NCBI RefSeq assembly: GCF_000014225.1
Contig: NC_008228.1
Coordinates: 2,790,001-2,854,000 of the forward strand
Reading direction: 5' to 3'
DNA: 64,000 nt
From: Paraglaciecola sp. T6c
GTDB lineage: Bacteria; Pseudomonadota; Gammaproteobacteria; Enterobacterales; Alteromonadaceae
A program made the position numbers and the translations under genes. The notes beneath the pieces were generated by a model. The model was not told where the DNA came from. It searched no databases and saw nothing but the letters and a program-made list of their open reading frames with translations. This document shows, piece by piece, positions 16,652 to 25,322 of this stretch; the stretch's first letter is position 1, and every line of letters begins with the position of its first letter.

Positions 16652-17527
16652 TTAGGCTGTTTCTGCGATCAACATTCTGCGATTTATATCGCTTCGGTAT
16701 TGATAAGGCGTTACGCCGTAATACTTTTTAAAATGAGCAATGAAGTGGGATGGGCTGGAAAATTCCATCTCGTAACTTATTTGAGTGACAGAGTATTTGC
16801 TTTGACTGAGCATTCGAGCCCCATGATAGAGCTTGTGTTGCAAAATATAATTGGCGTAAGTGTGACGAAAGACACTTTTGAATAAACGAGAAAAATGAGA
16901 AGTCGATAAGTGACATTTTTCAGCAGCCTCCCCCACCGACAAATTAACATACTTATCGTGTTTAAATAGATTAATCACCGGCAGCAAACGCGAAAATCCG
17001 TGAGATTGTTTTAGGGTATGCTCGCTATTTTGCGTCACCGCTTGCGCCTGATCCGCAATCCACAAAAGTAGTAACGACAGTAACGTAAGGCTCTTCTCAC
17101 TGCGAGGTTGCTGTTCGAAACACTCCACCAGCCACCTGGTTTGTTGCTGAACGATCAACGTATTCTTGCTGTCCATTCTCAGGTGCATGCCGCGGTTAAA
17201 CATTGGCTTGATAGATTGAAATTGCGGCAAATCAAGCACTTCAGGTAAGAACTGAATCAGGTACCAAGACTTAGCCTTAGGGCCTATTTCATAGTTATGT
17301 ACTTCTAGCGCGGGTGTTAGCACTATGTCACTATTGTGTAATGTAGAGTCTCCTTGGCTTGAAAAGTAGCTGCCCTGAATATCTTCAAAAATAATCAGTT
17401 CATGTACTTCATGAAAGTGCATCAAACATGAATACGGCTCTTCTTCTTGATAACTTACTTTTTGTATATCGAATAAATATTCTTTGGCGATACACAAAGG
17501 CTCACAATAGACATTTTGTTGCTTCAC
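16652..17527 (-). CDS. AraC-family transcriptional regulator
   Basis: About 291 residues from a GTG at 17527 with GAGG five bases upstream; a TTG at 17551 would add 8 residues. The N-terminal half is a cupin-like ligand-binding domain (LMHFHEVHELIIFED near residue 40). The C-terminal HTH_18 domain (about 190-285) has two helix-turn-helices: SVGEAAEKCHLSTSHFSRLF and SVTQISYEMEFSSPSHFIAHF followed by the YGVTPYQYR signature. It sits between the P450 operon (same strand, 206 bp downstream) and the divergent alcohol dehydrogenase, so it likely controls both in response to a sugar or its derivative. Confidence 0.93.
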   Translation of the reverse strand: MKQQNVYCEPLCIAKEYLFDIQKVSYQEEEPYSCLMHFHEVHELIIFEDIQGSYFSSQGDSTLHNSDIVLTPALEVHNYEIGPKAKSWYLIQFLPEVLDLPQFQSIKPMFNRGMHLRMDSKNTLIVQQQTRWLVECFEQQPRSEKSLTLLSLLLLWIADQAQAVTQNSEHTLKQSHGFSRLLPVINLFKHDKYVNLSVGEAAEKCHLSTSHFSRLFKSVFRHTYANYILQHKLYHGARMLSQSKYSVTQISYEMEFSSPSHFIAHFKKYYGVTPYQYRSDINRRMLIAETA

Positions 17528-17582
17528 CGGAACCTCATTGTTAACAGTCAATCACTATCAATATAAATCAGTCTACCCTCAT

Positions 17583-17649
17583 TTTTGATACTTTGTCACC
17601 GGAATGTGACATAAATTGGCGCGGGTTCATGCTCTAATTTTGATACTTT
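17583..17649 (+). promoter_or_regulatory. Repeated motif and inverted repeat between araC-like gene and alcohol dehydrogenase
   Basis: TTTTGATACTTT occurs at 17583-17594 and again, identical, at 17638-17649, 55 bp apart (about five helical turns). Between them lies a perfect inverted repeat TGTCAC-N6-GTGACA at 17594-17611. Both are plausible operators for the AraC protein and a second factor; a similar motif lies before the P450 gene. Confidence 0.5.
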
Positions 17650-17681
17650 TACAGAATAGAAAAACGTTGAGAGATCACCTT

Positions 17682-18800
17682 ATGCAACACGTCGAACGCC
17701 AATCTAAAGCTATTGTGTCAAATGGCAGGGGCCAATACGAATTGGTCACTCTGCGAGTGTCGGCCCCAGGGAAAGGTGAAGTACGAGTCAAAATACAGGC
17801 CTCTGGTTTATGCCACACCGATTGGGACTCCATTCAGAATTGGGACAAAACCTTTGTTGTTGGTCATGAAGGTGCAGGTGTCATAGACGCTGTTGGTGAA
17901 GACGTCACCGGATTGAACGTAGGCGATAAAGTAATACTTAATTGGTCAATCCCCTGTGGGCACTGTTTTGCTTGTCAGCAAGGAAATGTACACATTTGTG
18001 AAAATAACTCGCCCGTGTGCGGCAATGGCCTTTGCGGACATGCTCACGCCAGCGCGACAACGCAATCGGGTACGGCAATCGAGCGTTCGTTTCATTTAGG
18101 AACGTTAAGTGAATACACGGTCGTCAAAGCAGCGGCGATAGTTAAATTCGAGCATGACATCCCCTTTTCATCAGCCTCTATTGTGGGCTGCGGCGTTATG
18201 ACAGGCTATGGCTCGGTCGTTAATGCAGCGCAAGTGAAAGCCGGTAGTACAGTCTGCGTCATTGGCTGTGGCGGGGTCGGTTTAAACGTGATTCAAGCGG
18301 CGCGTATATCTGGCGCGCGAAAAATCATCGCAATTGACATCAACCAGGAACGACTTGAGCAAGCGAAAGCATTTGGCGCCACCCACGGAATTATCTCTAT
18401 TCAAAACGATCTGGATTTTGCCCAAATGAGTGCATTGGTGAAAGAACTCACGCAAGGACGAGGAGCTGATTATGCGTTTGAATGTACGGCAATTCCCGCG
18501 TTAGGCTCGGCTCCTTTGGCGCTTATTCGAAATGCGGGCACAGCAGTACAAGTTAGTGGTATCGAGCAGCGCATTGATTTTAACTGTGAGTTATTCGAGT
18601 GGGACAAAATTTACATGAACCCCTTATATGGTAAATGTAACCCACAAACGGACTTTCCAGCTTTATTGGACTTATATTCAAATGGCCAACTCAAGCTCGA
18701 TGAACTCGTGACAAAAACCTATTCACTGGAAAACGTGGCTGATGGCTTTGACGATATGCTCAACGGGCGTATCGCTAAAGGCGTTATCATATTTGATTAA
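17682..18800 (+). CDS. Zinc-dependent alcohol dehydrogenase, class III-like
   Basis: 372 residues from the ATG at 17682; a TTG 66 bp upstream is unlikely. Medium-chain fold with catalytic-zinc ligands in GLCHTDWDS and GHEGAGV, and a complete structural-zinc lobe CGHCFACQQGNVHIC. The NAD motif is VIGCGGVGLNVIQAARISGA. Length and architecture resemble class III (S-hydroxymethyl-glutathione) dehydrogenases and related enzymes of algal-sugar clusters. Downstream comes an S-formylglutathione-hydrolase-like esterase, so formaldehyde oxidation is the likely role, although direct oxidation of another alcohol made by the P450 cannot be excluded. It is divergent from the AraC gene. Confidence 0.9.
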   Translation: MQHVERQSKAIVSNGRGQYELVTLRVSAPGKGEVRVKIQASGLCHTDWDSIQNWDKTFVVGHEGAGVIDAVGEDVTGLNVGDKVILNWSIPCGHCFACQQGNVHICENNSPVCGNGLCGHAHASATTQSGTAIERSFHLGTLSEYTVVKAAAIVKFEHDIPFSSASIVGCGVMTGYGSVVNAAQVKAGSTVCVIGCGGVGLNVIQAARISGARKIIAIDINQERLEQAKAFGATHGIISIQNDLDFAQMSALVKELTQGRGADYAFECTAIPALGSAPLALIRNAGTAVQVSGIEQRIDFNCELFEWDKIYMNPLYGKCNPQTDFPALLDLYSNGQLKLDELVTKTYSLENVADGFDDMLNGRIAKGVIIFD

Positions 18801-18813
18801 TCAGGAGACACCC

Positions 18814-19626
18814 TTGAGCATTAAACAACTAGAAGTATCGGCCCCTGAATATAGCCCAGCAAAGACACAATTCGTGACCATCCACTCTAGCTATTTAGAT
18901 GCGCGCCACGACATCAGCTTGTATAACGCATACTCTACTAAGCCCGATATTCCGGTCATACTGTTTTTGCACGGTGTCTATGGCAACCACTGGGTTTGGA
19001 TGAATCTAGGTGGCATACATCAGGTTTATGACGCTTTGCAAAATCAAGGGTTAGAAGAGTTCTTGCTGGTGATGCCATCGGATGGGGGCTTAAAAGATGG
19101 CTCTGCTTATCTGCCCCTTGGACAAACAGGTGATTATGAGAAGTGGATAATCGACGATGTCATTCAGGCGGTTAAACAAGTCAAAGTCCCCTATGTCACA
19201 GACAAAAGCCGTTGGTATATTAGTGGCTTATCCATGGGCGGATACGGCGCTTTGCGTTTGGGGGTAAAATATCCTGAGCAATTTAGCGCAATATCCGCGC
19301 ACTCATCTATCACCCGAATTGAAGACATGGCGCAGTTTGTTAATACCCCTTTATCCTTTTATGATTGCGCCAATGCCAACGAAACAAACATATTATATTG
19401 GGCGGGAAAAAACGCCGCAGCTCTGCCCCCTATTCGTTTCGACTGCGGCACTGATGACCCTCTGCTTGCATCTAATCAGTGGTTAAATCGCCAATTTCTT
19501 GCCTTTGGCATCGACCACATGTACCAAGAGTATCCTGGGGCACATCAATGGTCATATTGGCATGAGCATGTGGCAAAAAGCTTTACATGGTTTTCAAATA
19601 TCGAAAAAAGTCATAAAAAGCGATAA
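18814..19626 (+). CDS. Esterase D-family hydrolase, S-formylglutathione hydrolase-like
   Basis: 270 residues from a TTG start at 18814, chosen because AGGAG lies 6 bp upstream and an earlier ATG would lie deep inside the preceding gene. Alpha/beta hydrolase with oxyanion region LFLHGVYGNHWVW, nucleophile Ser in GLSMGGYGALRLG, Asp in DCGTDDPLL and His in PGAHQWSYWHEH. The family (PF00756) includes S-formylglutathione hydrolase, which completes glutathione-dependent formaldehyde oxidation to formate. Only 13 bp from the alcohol dehydrogenase stop, it is surely co-transcribed. It could also be a carbohydrate acetyl/feruloyl esterase, but there is no signal peptide. Confidence 0.85.
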   Translation: MSIKQLEVSAPEYSPAKTQFVTIHSSYLDARHDISLYNAYSTKPDIPVILFLHGVYGNHWVWMNLGGIHQVYDALQNQGLEEFLLVMPSDGGLKDGSAYLPLGQTGDYEKWIIDDVIQAVKQVKVPYVTDKSRWYISGLSMGGYGALRLGVKYPEQFSAISAHSSITRIEDMAQFVNTPLSFYDCANANETNILYWAGKNAAALPPIRFDCGTDDPLLASNQWLNRQFLAFGIDHMYQEYPGAHQWSYWHEHVAKSFTWFSNIEKSHKKR

Positions 19627-19656
19627 AAAGCAGCGTAGTGAGTTGCTTTTTATCGC
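19620..19656 (+). terminator. Hairpin at the end of the esterase gene
   Basis: GCGATAAAAAGCA pairs perfectly with TGCTTTTTATCGC (13 bp) around an 11-nt loop, overlapping the TAA stop. The stem contains the T-rich tract but none follows it, so termination efficiency is uncertain. Confidence 0.6.
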
Positions 19657-19738
19657 ACTGAGAATGTAAATGACTTTGACAGCATTCACTTTTGCTAATT
19701 AGCTCGCTCTCCTGCTAATAAGATTACCGCTTCCAGTA

Positions 19739-20389
19739 CTACAAATCATGTAGAAACCGGTCAGATCTTGGCAGGTAGTAATTGTCATAGTCCAAAGACA
19801 TCACCACCTGTTTCGCCCTGCCGATAATTTCATCACGTGGTATTAAACCTATCACGCGGGAGTCAGCACTGTTATCGCGGTTATCCCCCATAGCCAAATA
19901 GTAATTTGAGGGAATGTCTACCGCGCGGAAGTTTGCTAACGCAGAGCCGTTATTTGCCACGCGGATACGGTGTTGAATGCCCAGCAGATCCTCCGTGACC
20001 TCAGTGAAATTATCTATGTTGGCTAAATCTGCATAACCAATTTGTCGCCCGTTAATAAACAGCACGTTATCCATTAATGCGACGGTATCCCCGGGCACCC
20101 CTACCACACGTTTGACCAATCTTTTTTCTGATACTGCAGAGTCGAATACAATAATGTCACCGCGCATCGGATCAGCTAACTTGTACAAAGAGTGATGAAC
20201 GAAAGGGGTACTCACGTCATAGGCTAATTTATTCACGAGGATCCGGTCACCCTCGACTATGGTCGGTAACATAGAGCCTGTCGGCACTTCGTTCCAATCG
20301 GCCACAGCACTTCTAAACACGCACATCAAAGCAATGAACAACACCATCGCTCTGTTGTCTTTATACAGTTTAGTTAATTTTGTCATCAT
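19739..20389 (-). CDS. lepB: Signal peptidase I
   Basis: 216 residues, shorter than the main proteobacterial LepB (about 300-325), with a single N-terminal membrane helix (about 14-30) instead of two. Catalytic Ser39 is in VPTGSMLPTI and general-base Lys93 in LVKRVVGVPGD; the C-terminal box GDNRDNSADSRVIG is complete. It should cleave Sec/Tat signal peptides at the periplasmic face. The short form suggests a second, accessory signal peptidase rather than the housekeeping enzyme next to lepA. ATGATG gives two adjacent possible starts. Confidence 0.93.
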   Translation of the reverse strand: MMTKLTKLYKDNRAMVLFIALMCVFRSAVADWNEVPTGSMLPTIVEGDRILVNKLAYDVSTPFVHHSLYKLADPMRGDIIVFDSAVSEKRLVKRVVGVPGDTVALMDNVLFINGRQIGYADLANIDNFTEVTEDLLGIQHRIRVANNGSALANFRAVDIPSNYYLAMGDNRDNSADSRVIGLIPRDEIIGRAKQVVMSLDYDNYYLPRSDRFLHDL

Positions 20390-20398
20390 CTTAAGCCC

Positions 20399-20428
20399 TT
20401 GTTTATCCGAGCATTGTTTATCTGAGCA
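20399..20428 (-). repeat. 15-bp tandem duplication just upstream of the signal peptidase gene
   Basis: TTGTTTATCCGAGCA and TTGTTTATCTGAGCA stand end to end with one mismatch, starting 10 bp before the lepB start codon, in its leader or core promoter. The rest of the 323-bp divergent gap (20390-20712) holds no coding sequence I can support; it must carry promoters for lepB and the GGDEF gene. Confidence 0.6.
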
Positions 20429-20712
20429 GACATGCTGCTATCGGCTGCGTGTTATCATCGCTATACAAGCACTTAATATTGCAGCTAAGCGCCAATAATA
20501 TCGTGTTCATTTGTTACCAATAATGTACGAAGCGTAAAGTGCGTTAACATTGGACTCATGACCTCCCTTGATGTTTGAATGAAAAATGAGCGTTTAATGC
20601 TACCTATGACTTTTTACCCATGTAATACTTGAATACTATTTATGCTGCGCACCTCATTTGCGCAAGTGTAAAGCGTAAGTTTTTGCTTAGCACTATATAC
20701 ACGGAGTTCACT

Positions 20713-22869
20713 TTGGATTGGAGGAAACCAATAGCACGACGAAATGCTGTTTTTTTATGCGCACTGTTATGCCATGGCAATGTCATAGCTCAAGTCGGTG
20801 TTAACCCGTTTCAAGTAGACCACATTCCTACTTATACTGAAATCAATCCGCTTAAACGTGCTATTGAGCTTGCCCGTAAGCAAGGCGAAATGAACAAAGC
20901 CGAAGCACTCACTGAGCAGTTTCAGCAGCTAGCGGTTAGCAAAAACGACGCCTTAGCACTCGCTGATGTGTATTTTGAACAAGCAAGGAATACCATGGAG
21001 CGCAATCATTATGCGCCCGCACATGACTTGCTCAATAAAGCCATCAATGTGTATCAAGAACAAGGCGATCAGGCCGGACTCGCTAAGGCATATCGGCAGC
21101 GCGGATTAACCTATCGCTACCAATCTAACTATCCTCAGGCTTTAGAATACATCTATTCAGCTATGCAAATCAGTCAGCAGCAAAATGATACTTCTGCCGT
21201 TGCTTCTACCTACAACAGTATAGGGCTTGTGCTGGAGAAGATGGGACTGCTAGAAGGTGCAGCCCAAGCACATCAAAGTGCATTAGAAATGCATCATGAG
21301 TTGGATGATAAAAATGGTATCGCCAGCGCCCTGTACAACCTTGGTGACCTTCGACGCCTGATGGGAGACGACAAACTCGCCCTGACTTATTTTCAAGACG
21401 CTCTTAAAATAGATTTAGCCTCTGAGGAAAAGAAGTACATTGCTTATAGCCACAATAAAGTCGGCTTCCAGTTCATTCAACTCGCCGATTATGAGCAAGC
21501 TAGATATCACTTAACAGAAGCTTTGACGCTCTTTCAACAGATTCAAGCGCCAAGAGACACAGATTGGGCAATATTGTCCATGGCTACCTTAGAAATGAAC
21601 TTGGGTAACTTACCCCTTTCTCGTACCATGTTAGACGGTGTTATCGAGCGAGCAATTGACAAGCAGTATAAGAGCTTATTGGTTGATGCTTATCGCACAT
21701 CTGCGCAATTAGCCCTACTTGATGAAGATACTGAATTGGCATTGCAGCACATTGATGCGGGTGTGACACAAGCCAAAAAGAATAATGAATCCCATGACGA
21801 AGCGCTGCTAGAAGCGTTACGGGTAAAAGCGTATCTGCAGGAAGATGCCCTCAGGCAAGCCTTAGATGCTTTGCTTTATCAAAAAAAGTTAGACGATGAA
21901 ATACTCAACACCACTCGAATCAAAACTATAGCGACACTGCAATCTCAAACAGAGTTCGTGCGCCGTGCCCAACAAATTAAATTATTGGAAAAAGAACAGG
22001 CGTTAACTCAAGTCACATTGAAGCAAGCGCAATGGAGCAGAAACGTTTGGCTAGCGTCGATTGTCGTCAGTGCCATTTTATTTGCCCTTGTTTACGGTCG
22101 TATTTCCCAGCGCAGATTAAACAAGCGACTTAGCGAAGAAGTGGCAATTCGTACACTTGAATTGAGCCAGAAAAATGTCGAGTTACAAGCCGCTTATCGG
22201 GAAATGGAAGCCATTAGCCTAACCGACAAGCTTACTGGCATTAACAACCGGCGCTTTTTAGAGAATCACATAGAAACAGATTTGGAAAAAAGCCAACGAA
22301 TTTATGATGATTGGCGAGATGGTAAAACACCCACACCTCACCAAGGGGATATTGTCGTTTTCATGATTGATATGGATCACTTCAAGCGTGTGAACGATGA
22401 ACACGGTCATCATGTTGGTGACGAAGTGTTACGGCAACTTACAAAGCGCCTAGCGCGCGTGTTTAGGCAGTCAGATTATCTAGTGCGCTGGGGCGGTGAA
22501 GAGTTTGTTGGGATCGCGCGTTTTATAGATCGTAGTGACGCGCCCCTGTTGGCTCAGCGCTTACTTGATGAAGTCAGCGCTAGTCCATTTCGTCTTTCAG
22601 ATAAAGCACTGTCTCACTACACCTGCTCTATCGGTTATGTGTGTTATCCGCCGATTTTAGAACACAGCCAGCAAACGGATTGGAAAACCTTGATCGCCCT
22701 AGCCGACGGATGCTTATATCAAGCCAAAAAAAGCGGACGTAACGCCTGGGTGGGCATTGAAAAAGTTCACCAACCGACGTTGGACCTTATTGAGCTGTGT
22801 TCGCAATATTTTGAGGACTCGGCTCCTACTAACAAGATAACCGTGTTGACCTCGCAAAAATCCCACTAA
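20713..22869 (+). CDS. TPR-repeat diguanylate cyclase (GGDEF)
   Basis: 718 residues from a TTG at 20713 preceded by ACGGAG; this yields a proper signal peptide (MDWRKPIARR, then a hydrophobic stretch ending VIAQ). The ATG at 20629 would bury it. A periplasmic sensor of TPR helices spans about 70-420 (for example AYRQRGLTYRYQSNYPQALEY and NLGDLRRLMGDDKLALTYFQ), then a coiled coil, a membrane helix (about 440-460) and a cytoplasmic GGDEF domain. The active site is intact, GGEEF at residue 594, with an inhibitory RxxD site (RQSD) five residues before it. It makes cyclic di-GMP in response to an unknown periplasmic partner. Confidence 0.92.
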   Translation: MDWRKPIARRNAVFLCALLCHGNVIAQVGVNPFQVDHIPTYTEINPLKRAIELARKQGEMNKAEALTEQFQQLAVSKNDALALADVYFEQARNTMERNHYAPAHDLLNKAINVYQEQGDQAGLAKAYRQRGLTYRYQSNYPQALEYIYSAMQISQQQNDTSAVASTYNSIGLVLEKMGLLEGAAQAHQSALEMHHELDDKNGIASALYNLGDLRRLMGDDKLALTYFQDALKIDLASEEKKYIAYSHNKVGFQFIQLADYEQARYHLTEALTLFQQIQAPRDTDWAILSMATLEMNLGNLPLSRTMLDGVIERAIDKQYKSLLVDAYRTSAQLALLDEDTELALQHIDAGVTQAKKNNESHDEALLEALRVKAYLQEDALRQALDALLYQKKLDDEILNTTRIKTIATLQSQTEFVRRAQQIKLLEKEQALTQVTLKQAQWSRNVWLASIVVSAILFALVYGRISQRRLNKRLSEEVAIRTLELSQKNVELQAAYREMEAISLTDKLTGINNRRFLENHIETDLEKSQRIYDDWRDGKTPTPHQGDIVVFMIDMDHFKRVNDEHGHHVGDEVLRQLTKRLARVFRQSDYLVRWGGEEFVGIARFIDRSDAPLLAQRLLDEVSASPFRLSDKALSHYTCSIGYVCYPPILEHSQQTDWKTLIALADGCLYQAKKSGRNAWVGIEKVHQPTLDLIELCSQYFEDSAPTNKITVLTSQKSH

Positions 22870-23026
22870 GCGAATAATTTATCACAGTGATGATCATGTA
22901 ACATTTCTATTGACTCGTACGTCTTCAATCCCCATGTTAATTTTTTGCACCCAATTGATTTATCATCTCTTCGAGCAACGATTTTGTGCGTCGTTTTCGA
23001 AGAAAACCACGACAGGATCAACAAAA

Positions 23027-24148
23027 ATGAATAAAACCAAACAACTATTTACCCACATTTCGTCACAAGGCGAACTCAATATCACGCTAAAAGAGGTCGA
23101 CGTACCTAAGCCAAAAGCCCATGAGATAGTGGTGCAAATGCACGCAGCGCCCATTAATCCCTCTGATATGTGGCCCATGTTTGGCCCGGCGGATCTATCA
23201 AAAGCAACACTAAGTGATGACAAAACGACTTACAGCGCCCCTGTTCACCCAGGTATGTTGCCGCGCATTAAATCACGATTAGACCAGACCTTGCCTATTG
23301 GCAATGAAGGAGCAGGTGTGGTTGTGGCTGCTGGCGATAGCGAAAAGGCGCAATCTTTATTAGGCAAGACAGTCGCAGTGCTAACGGGCGCTTGTTATAC
23401 CCAATATTGCTGCGTTCCTATTCAGGCGTGTATTGTCCATCATGACGATACCACGCCTTTGGCTGCGGCTTCGTCGTTCGTTAACCCATTGACGGCACTT
23501 GGCATGGTTGAAACGATGCGCATGGAAGGCCATAAGGCATTAGTGCATACCGCTGCTGCATCAAGCTTAGGCATAATGCTGAATAAAATTTGCCTAAAAG
23601 AAGGTGTACAACTGGTAAATATTGTACGCAAACAAGAACAAGTAGATTTACTAACAAAGCTAGGGGCTAAATACGTTGTTAATTCTACTAGTGAGACGTT
23701 TAAAAAGGATTTGTACAAAGCAATAGAGGCCACCGGTGCAACGCTTGCATTTGATGCAATTGGCGGCGGTGAACTGGCAAGTGACATTTTAGCCGCGATG
23801 GAAGCGGTGGGTAGCAAAGATGCAACGGGCTTCAATACTTATGGCTCGCTTGATAACAAGCAAGTGTACATATACGGTGGCCTTGATTTCTCCCCTACCA
23901 CACTCAATCGCGCATTTGGCATGACGTGGAGTGTCGGCGGCTGGTTATTGATGCGCTTCCTAGGCAAGTTAGATGCCACTAAGGTAGCCGAATTACATCA
24001 ACGCGTGGCAGATGAAATTAATACCACATTCGCCATAGAATCAAGTGTAGAGCTTAGCTTTGAAGAAGCCTTAGACCCGCAAACAGTTGTTAAATATTTT
24101 GCTAAATCAACTGGCGGTAAGTACATATTGAACCCTAATAAGGGTTAA
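23027..24148 (+). CDS. MDR-superfamily (quinone oxidoreductase-like) dehydrogenase
   Basis: 373 residues from the ATG at 23027 with AGGA upstream; an earlier ATG at 22910 adds an unlikely 39 residues. GroES-like N-terminal domain (INPSDMWPMFGP, GNEGAGVVVAAGD) and a Rossmann domain (HTAAASSLGIMLNKICLKEG) are those of zinc-lacking MDR enzymes such as quinone oxidoreductase; the structural-zinc cysteines are absent. The substrate is unknown, probably reactive quinones or enals. The LysR-type gene downstream on the same strand may regulate it. Confidence 0.88.
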   Translation: MNKTKQLFTHISSQGELNITLKEVDVPKPKAHEIVVQMHAAPINPSDMWPMFGPADLSKATLSDDKTTYSAPVHPGMLPRIKSRLDQTLPIGNEGAGVVVAAGDSEKAQSLLGKTVAVLTGACYTQYCCVPIQACIVHHDDTTPLAAASSFVNPLTALGMVETMRMEGHKALVHTAAASSLGIMLNKICLKEGVQLVNIVRKQEQVDLLTKLGAKYVVNSTSETFKKDLYKAIEATGATLAFDAIGGGELASDILAAMEAVGSKDATGFNTYGSLDNKQVYIYGGLDFSPTTLNRAFGMTWSVGGWLLMRFLGKLDATKVAELHQRVADEINTTFAIESSVELSFEEALDPQTVVKYFAKSTGGKYILNPNKG

Positions 24149-24163
24149 TTATTTGCCTGACGT

Positions 24164-24190
24164 TTCACTGAGGGGGTAACCCTCAGTGAA
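24164..24190 (+). terminator. Hairpin after the MDR oxidoreductase gene
   Basis: TTCACTGAGGG pairs perfectly with CCCTCAGTGAA (11 bp, loop GGTAA), 15 bp beyond the stop. No T-run follows, so it is a weak terminator or an mRNA 3' end stabiliser. Confidence 0.55.
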
Positions 24191-24355
24191 CTACTTACTG
24201 TTTACACTCACGCAGTCCTGCGTAGCATCGCCAAATCCAGCGCTTTTCGTCATCAATATTCTCACCTCGTGTTATGTTTAATGCTTATCGTTATATTGAT
24301 AATAAAGTCGCGTTATGGAAAACTTTCAAAATCTTATTGAAAGTTAGGGTAGCCT

Positions 24356-25264
24356 TTGAAAAATCTGCATGATTTGAGAATATTTTGTGAAACCGCACAG
24401 CAAGGCAGCCTATCAGCTTGCGCTAGGAAGATGGATTTGTCTCCTGCTGTGGTTAGCGCTTCGTTGAAACGTTTGGAAGCCGACCTGGGTGTTCTATTAT
24501 TTATTCGGTCTACTCGAAATCTGCGGTTAACCCAGAAAGGCGAACAATTTTTGCGCCATTGCATTGATGCACTCAGTATTTTAGATGAAGCCACCACGCA
24601 AATGCACAGCGAAGATACAGAGTTAAGTGGGGTTATTCAGCTTTCAGCCCCTTCAGATTTGGGCCGAAATTTACTACTGCCATGGCTTGATGAGTTCATG
24701 ACGCTACATCAAAAATTGGAAATACGACTGCAGTTATCAGACAGCCCCGCCGACTTATATAGTCAACCAGTCGATTTAGCCTTGCGTTACGGCAAACCAA
24801 AAGACTCCGGCTTTATTGCCATTCCGGTTGCTGCTAACAATGTTCCGGTATTGTGCGCTTCACCCAGTTATATTGAACAATTTGGCTCGCCCAACACGTT
24901 GCAAGAACTCACGCAACACAATTGTTTATGTCACGGACATAATGATACTTTGCATTCTCGCTGGGTATTCAATAAAGACAACAAAAACACCAGCATTGAT
25001 GTAACCGGTAATCGGCAGTGTAAAGATGGCGACATCACCCGTAAATGGGCCATTGCTGGAAAAGGTATTGCTAGGAAGTCTCAATTGGATATCGTTCAAG
25101 ACCTAATACAAGGGCGATTGATTGAGCTTGATGTAGATGGTTGGCAAGGAGAAACATTTCCTCTTAACCTAATTTGTGCTGAAAGGCGGTTACTCAGCCC
25201 AACCGTGAACGCATTTAAGATCGATCTACAGCAAAAGGTCGCTGCGCTGCTTACCCAACTCTAA
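24356..25264 (+). CDS. LysR-family transcriptional regulator
   Basis: 302 residues starting with TTG. The N-terminal winged helix-turn-helix (LRIFCETAQQGSLSACARKM, SPAVVSASLKRLEADLGV) is followed by a substrate-binding domain (about 90-300) of the CrgA/DsdC-like subgroup (VDLALRYGKPKDSGFIA). It is in line with, not divergent from, the oxidoreductase upstream, 207 bp away, so its target is unclear. Confidence 0.92.
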   Translation: MKNLHDLRIFCETAQQGSLSACARKMDLSPAVVSASLKRLEADLGVLLFIRSTRNLRLTQKGEQFLRHCIDALSILDEATTQMHSEDTELSGVIQLSAPSDLGRNLLLPWLDEFMTLHQKLEIRLQLSDSPADLYSQPVDLALRYGKPKDSGFIAIPVAANNVPVLCASPSYIEQFGSPNTLQELTQHNCLCHGHNDTLHSRWVFNKDNKNTSIDVTGNRQCKDGDITRKWAIAGKGIARKSQLDIVQDLIQGRLIELDVDGWQGETFPLNLICAERRLLSPTVNAFKIDLQQKVAALLTQL

Positions 25265-25322
25265 CGCAGCAAACTGTCATTGAACGCCTAGCACCGCTAT
25301 CTAGGCCTTAGCGTCACATTTG

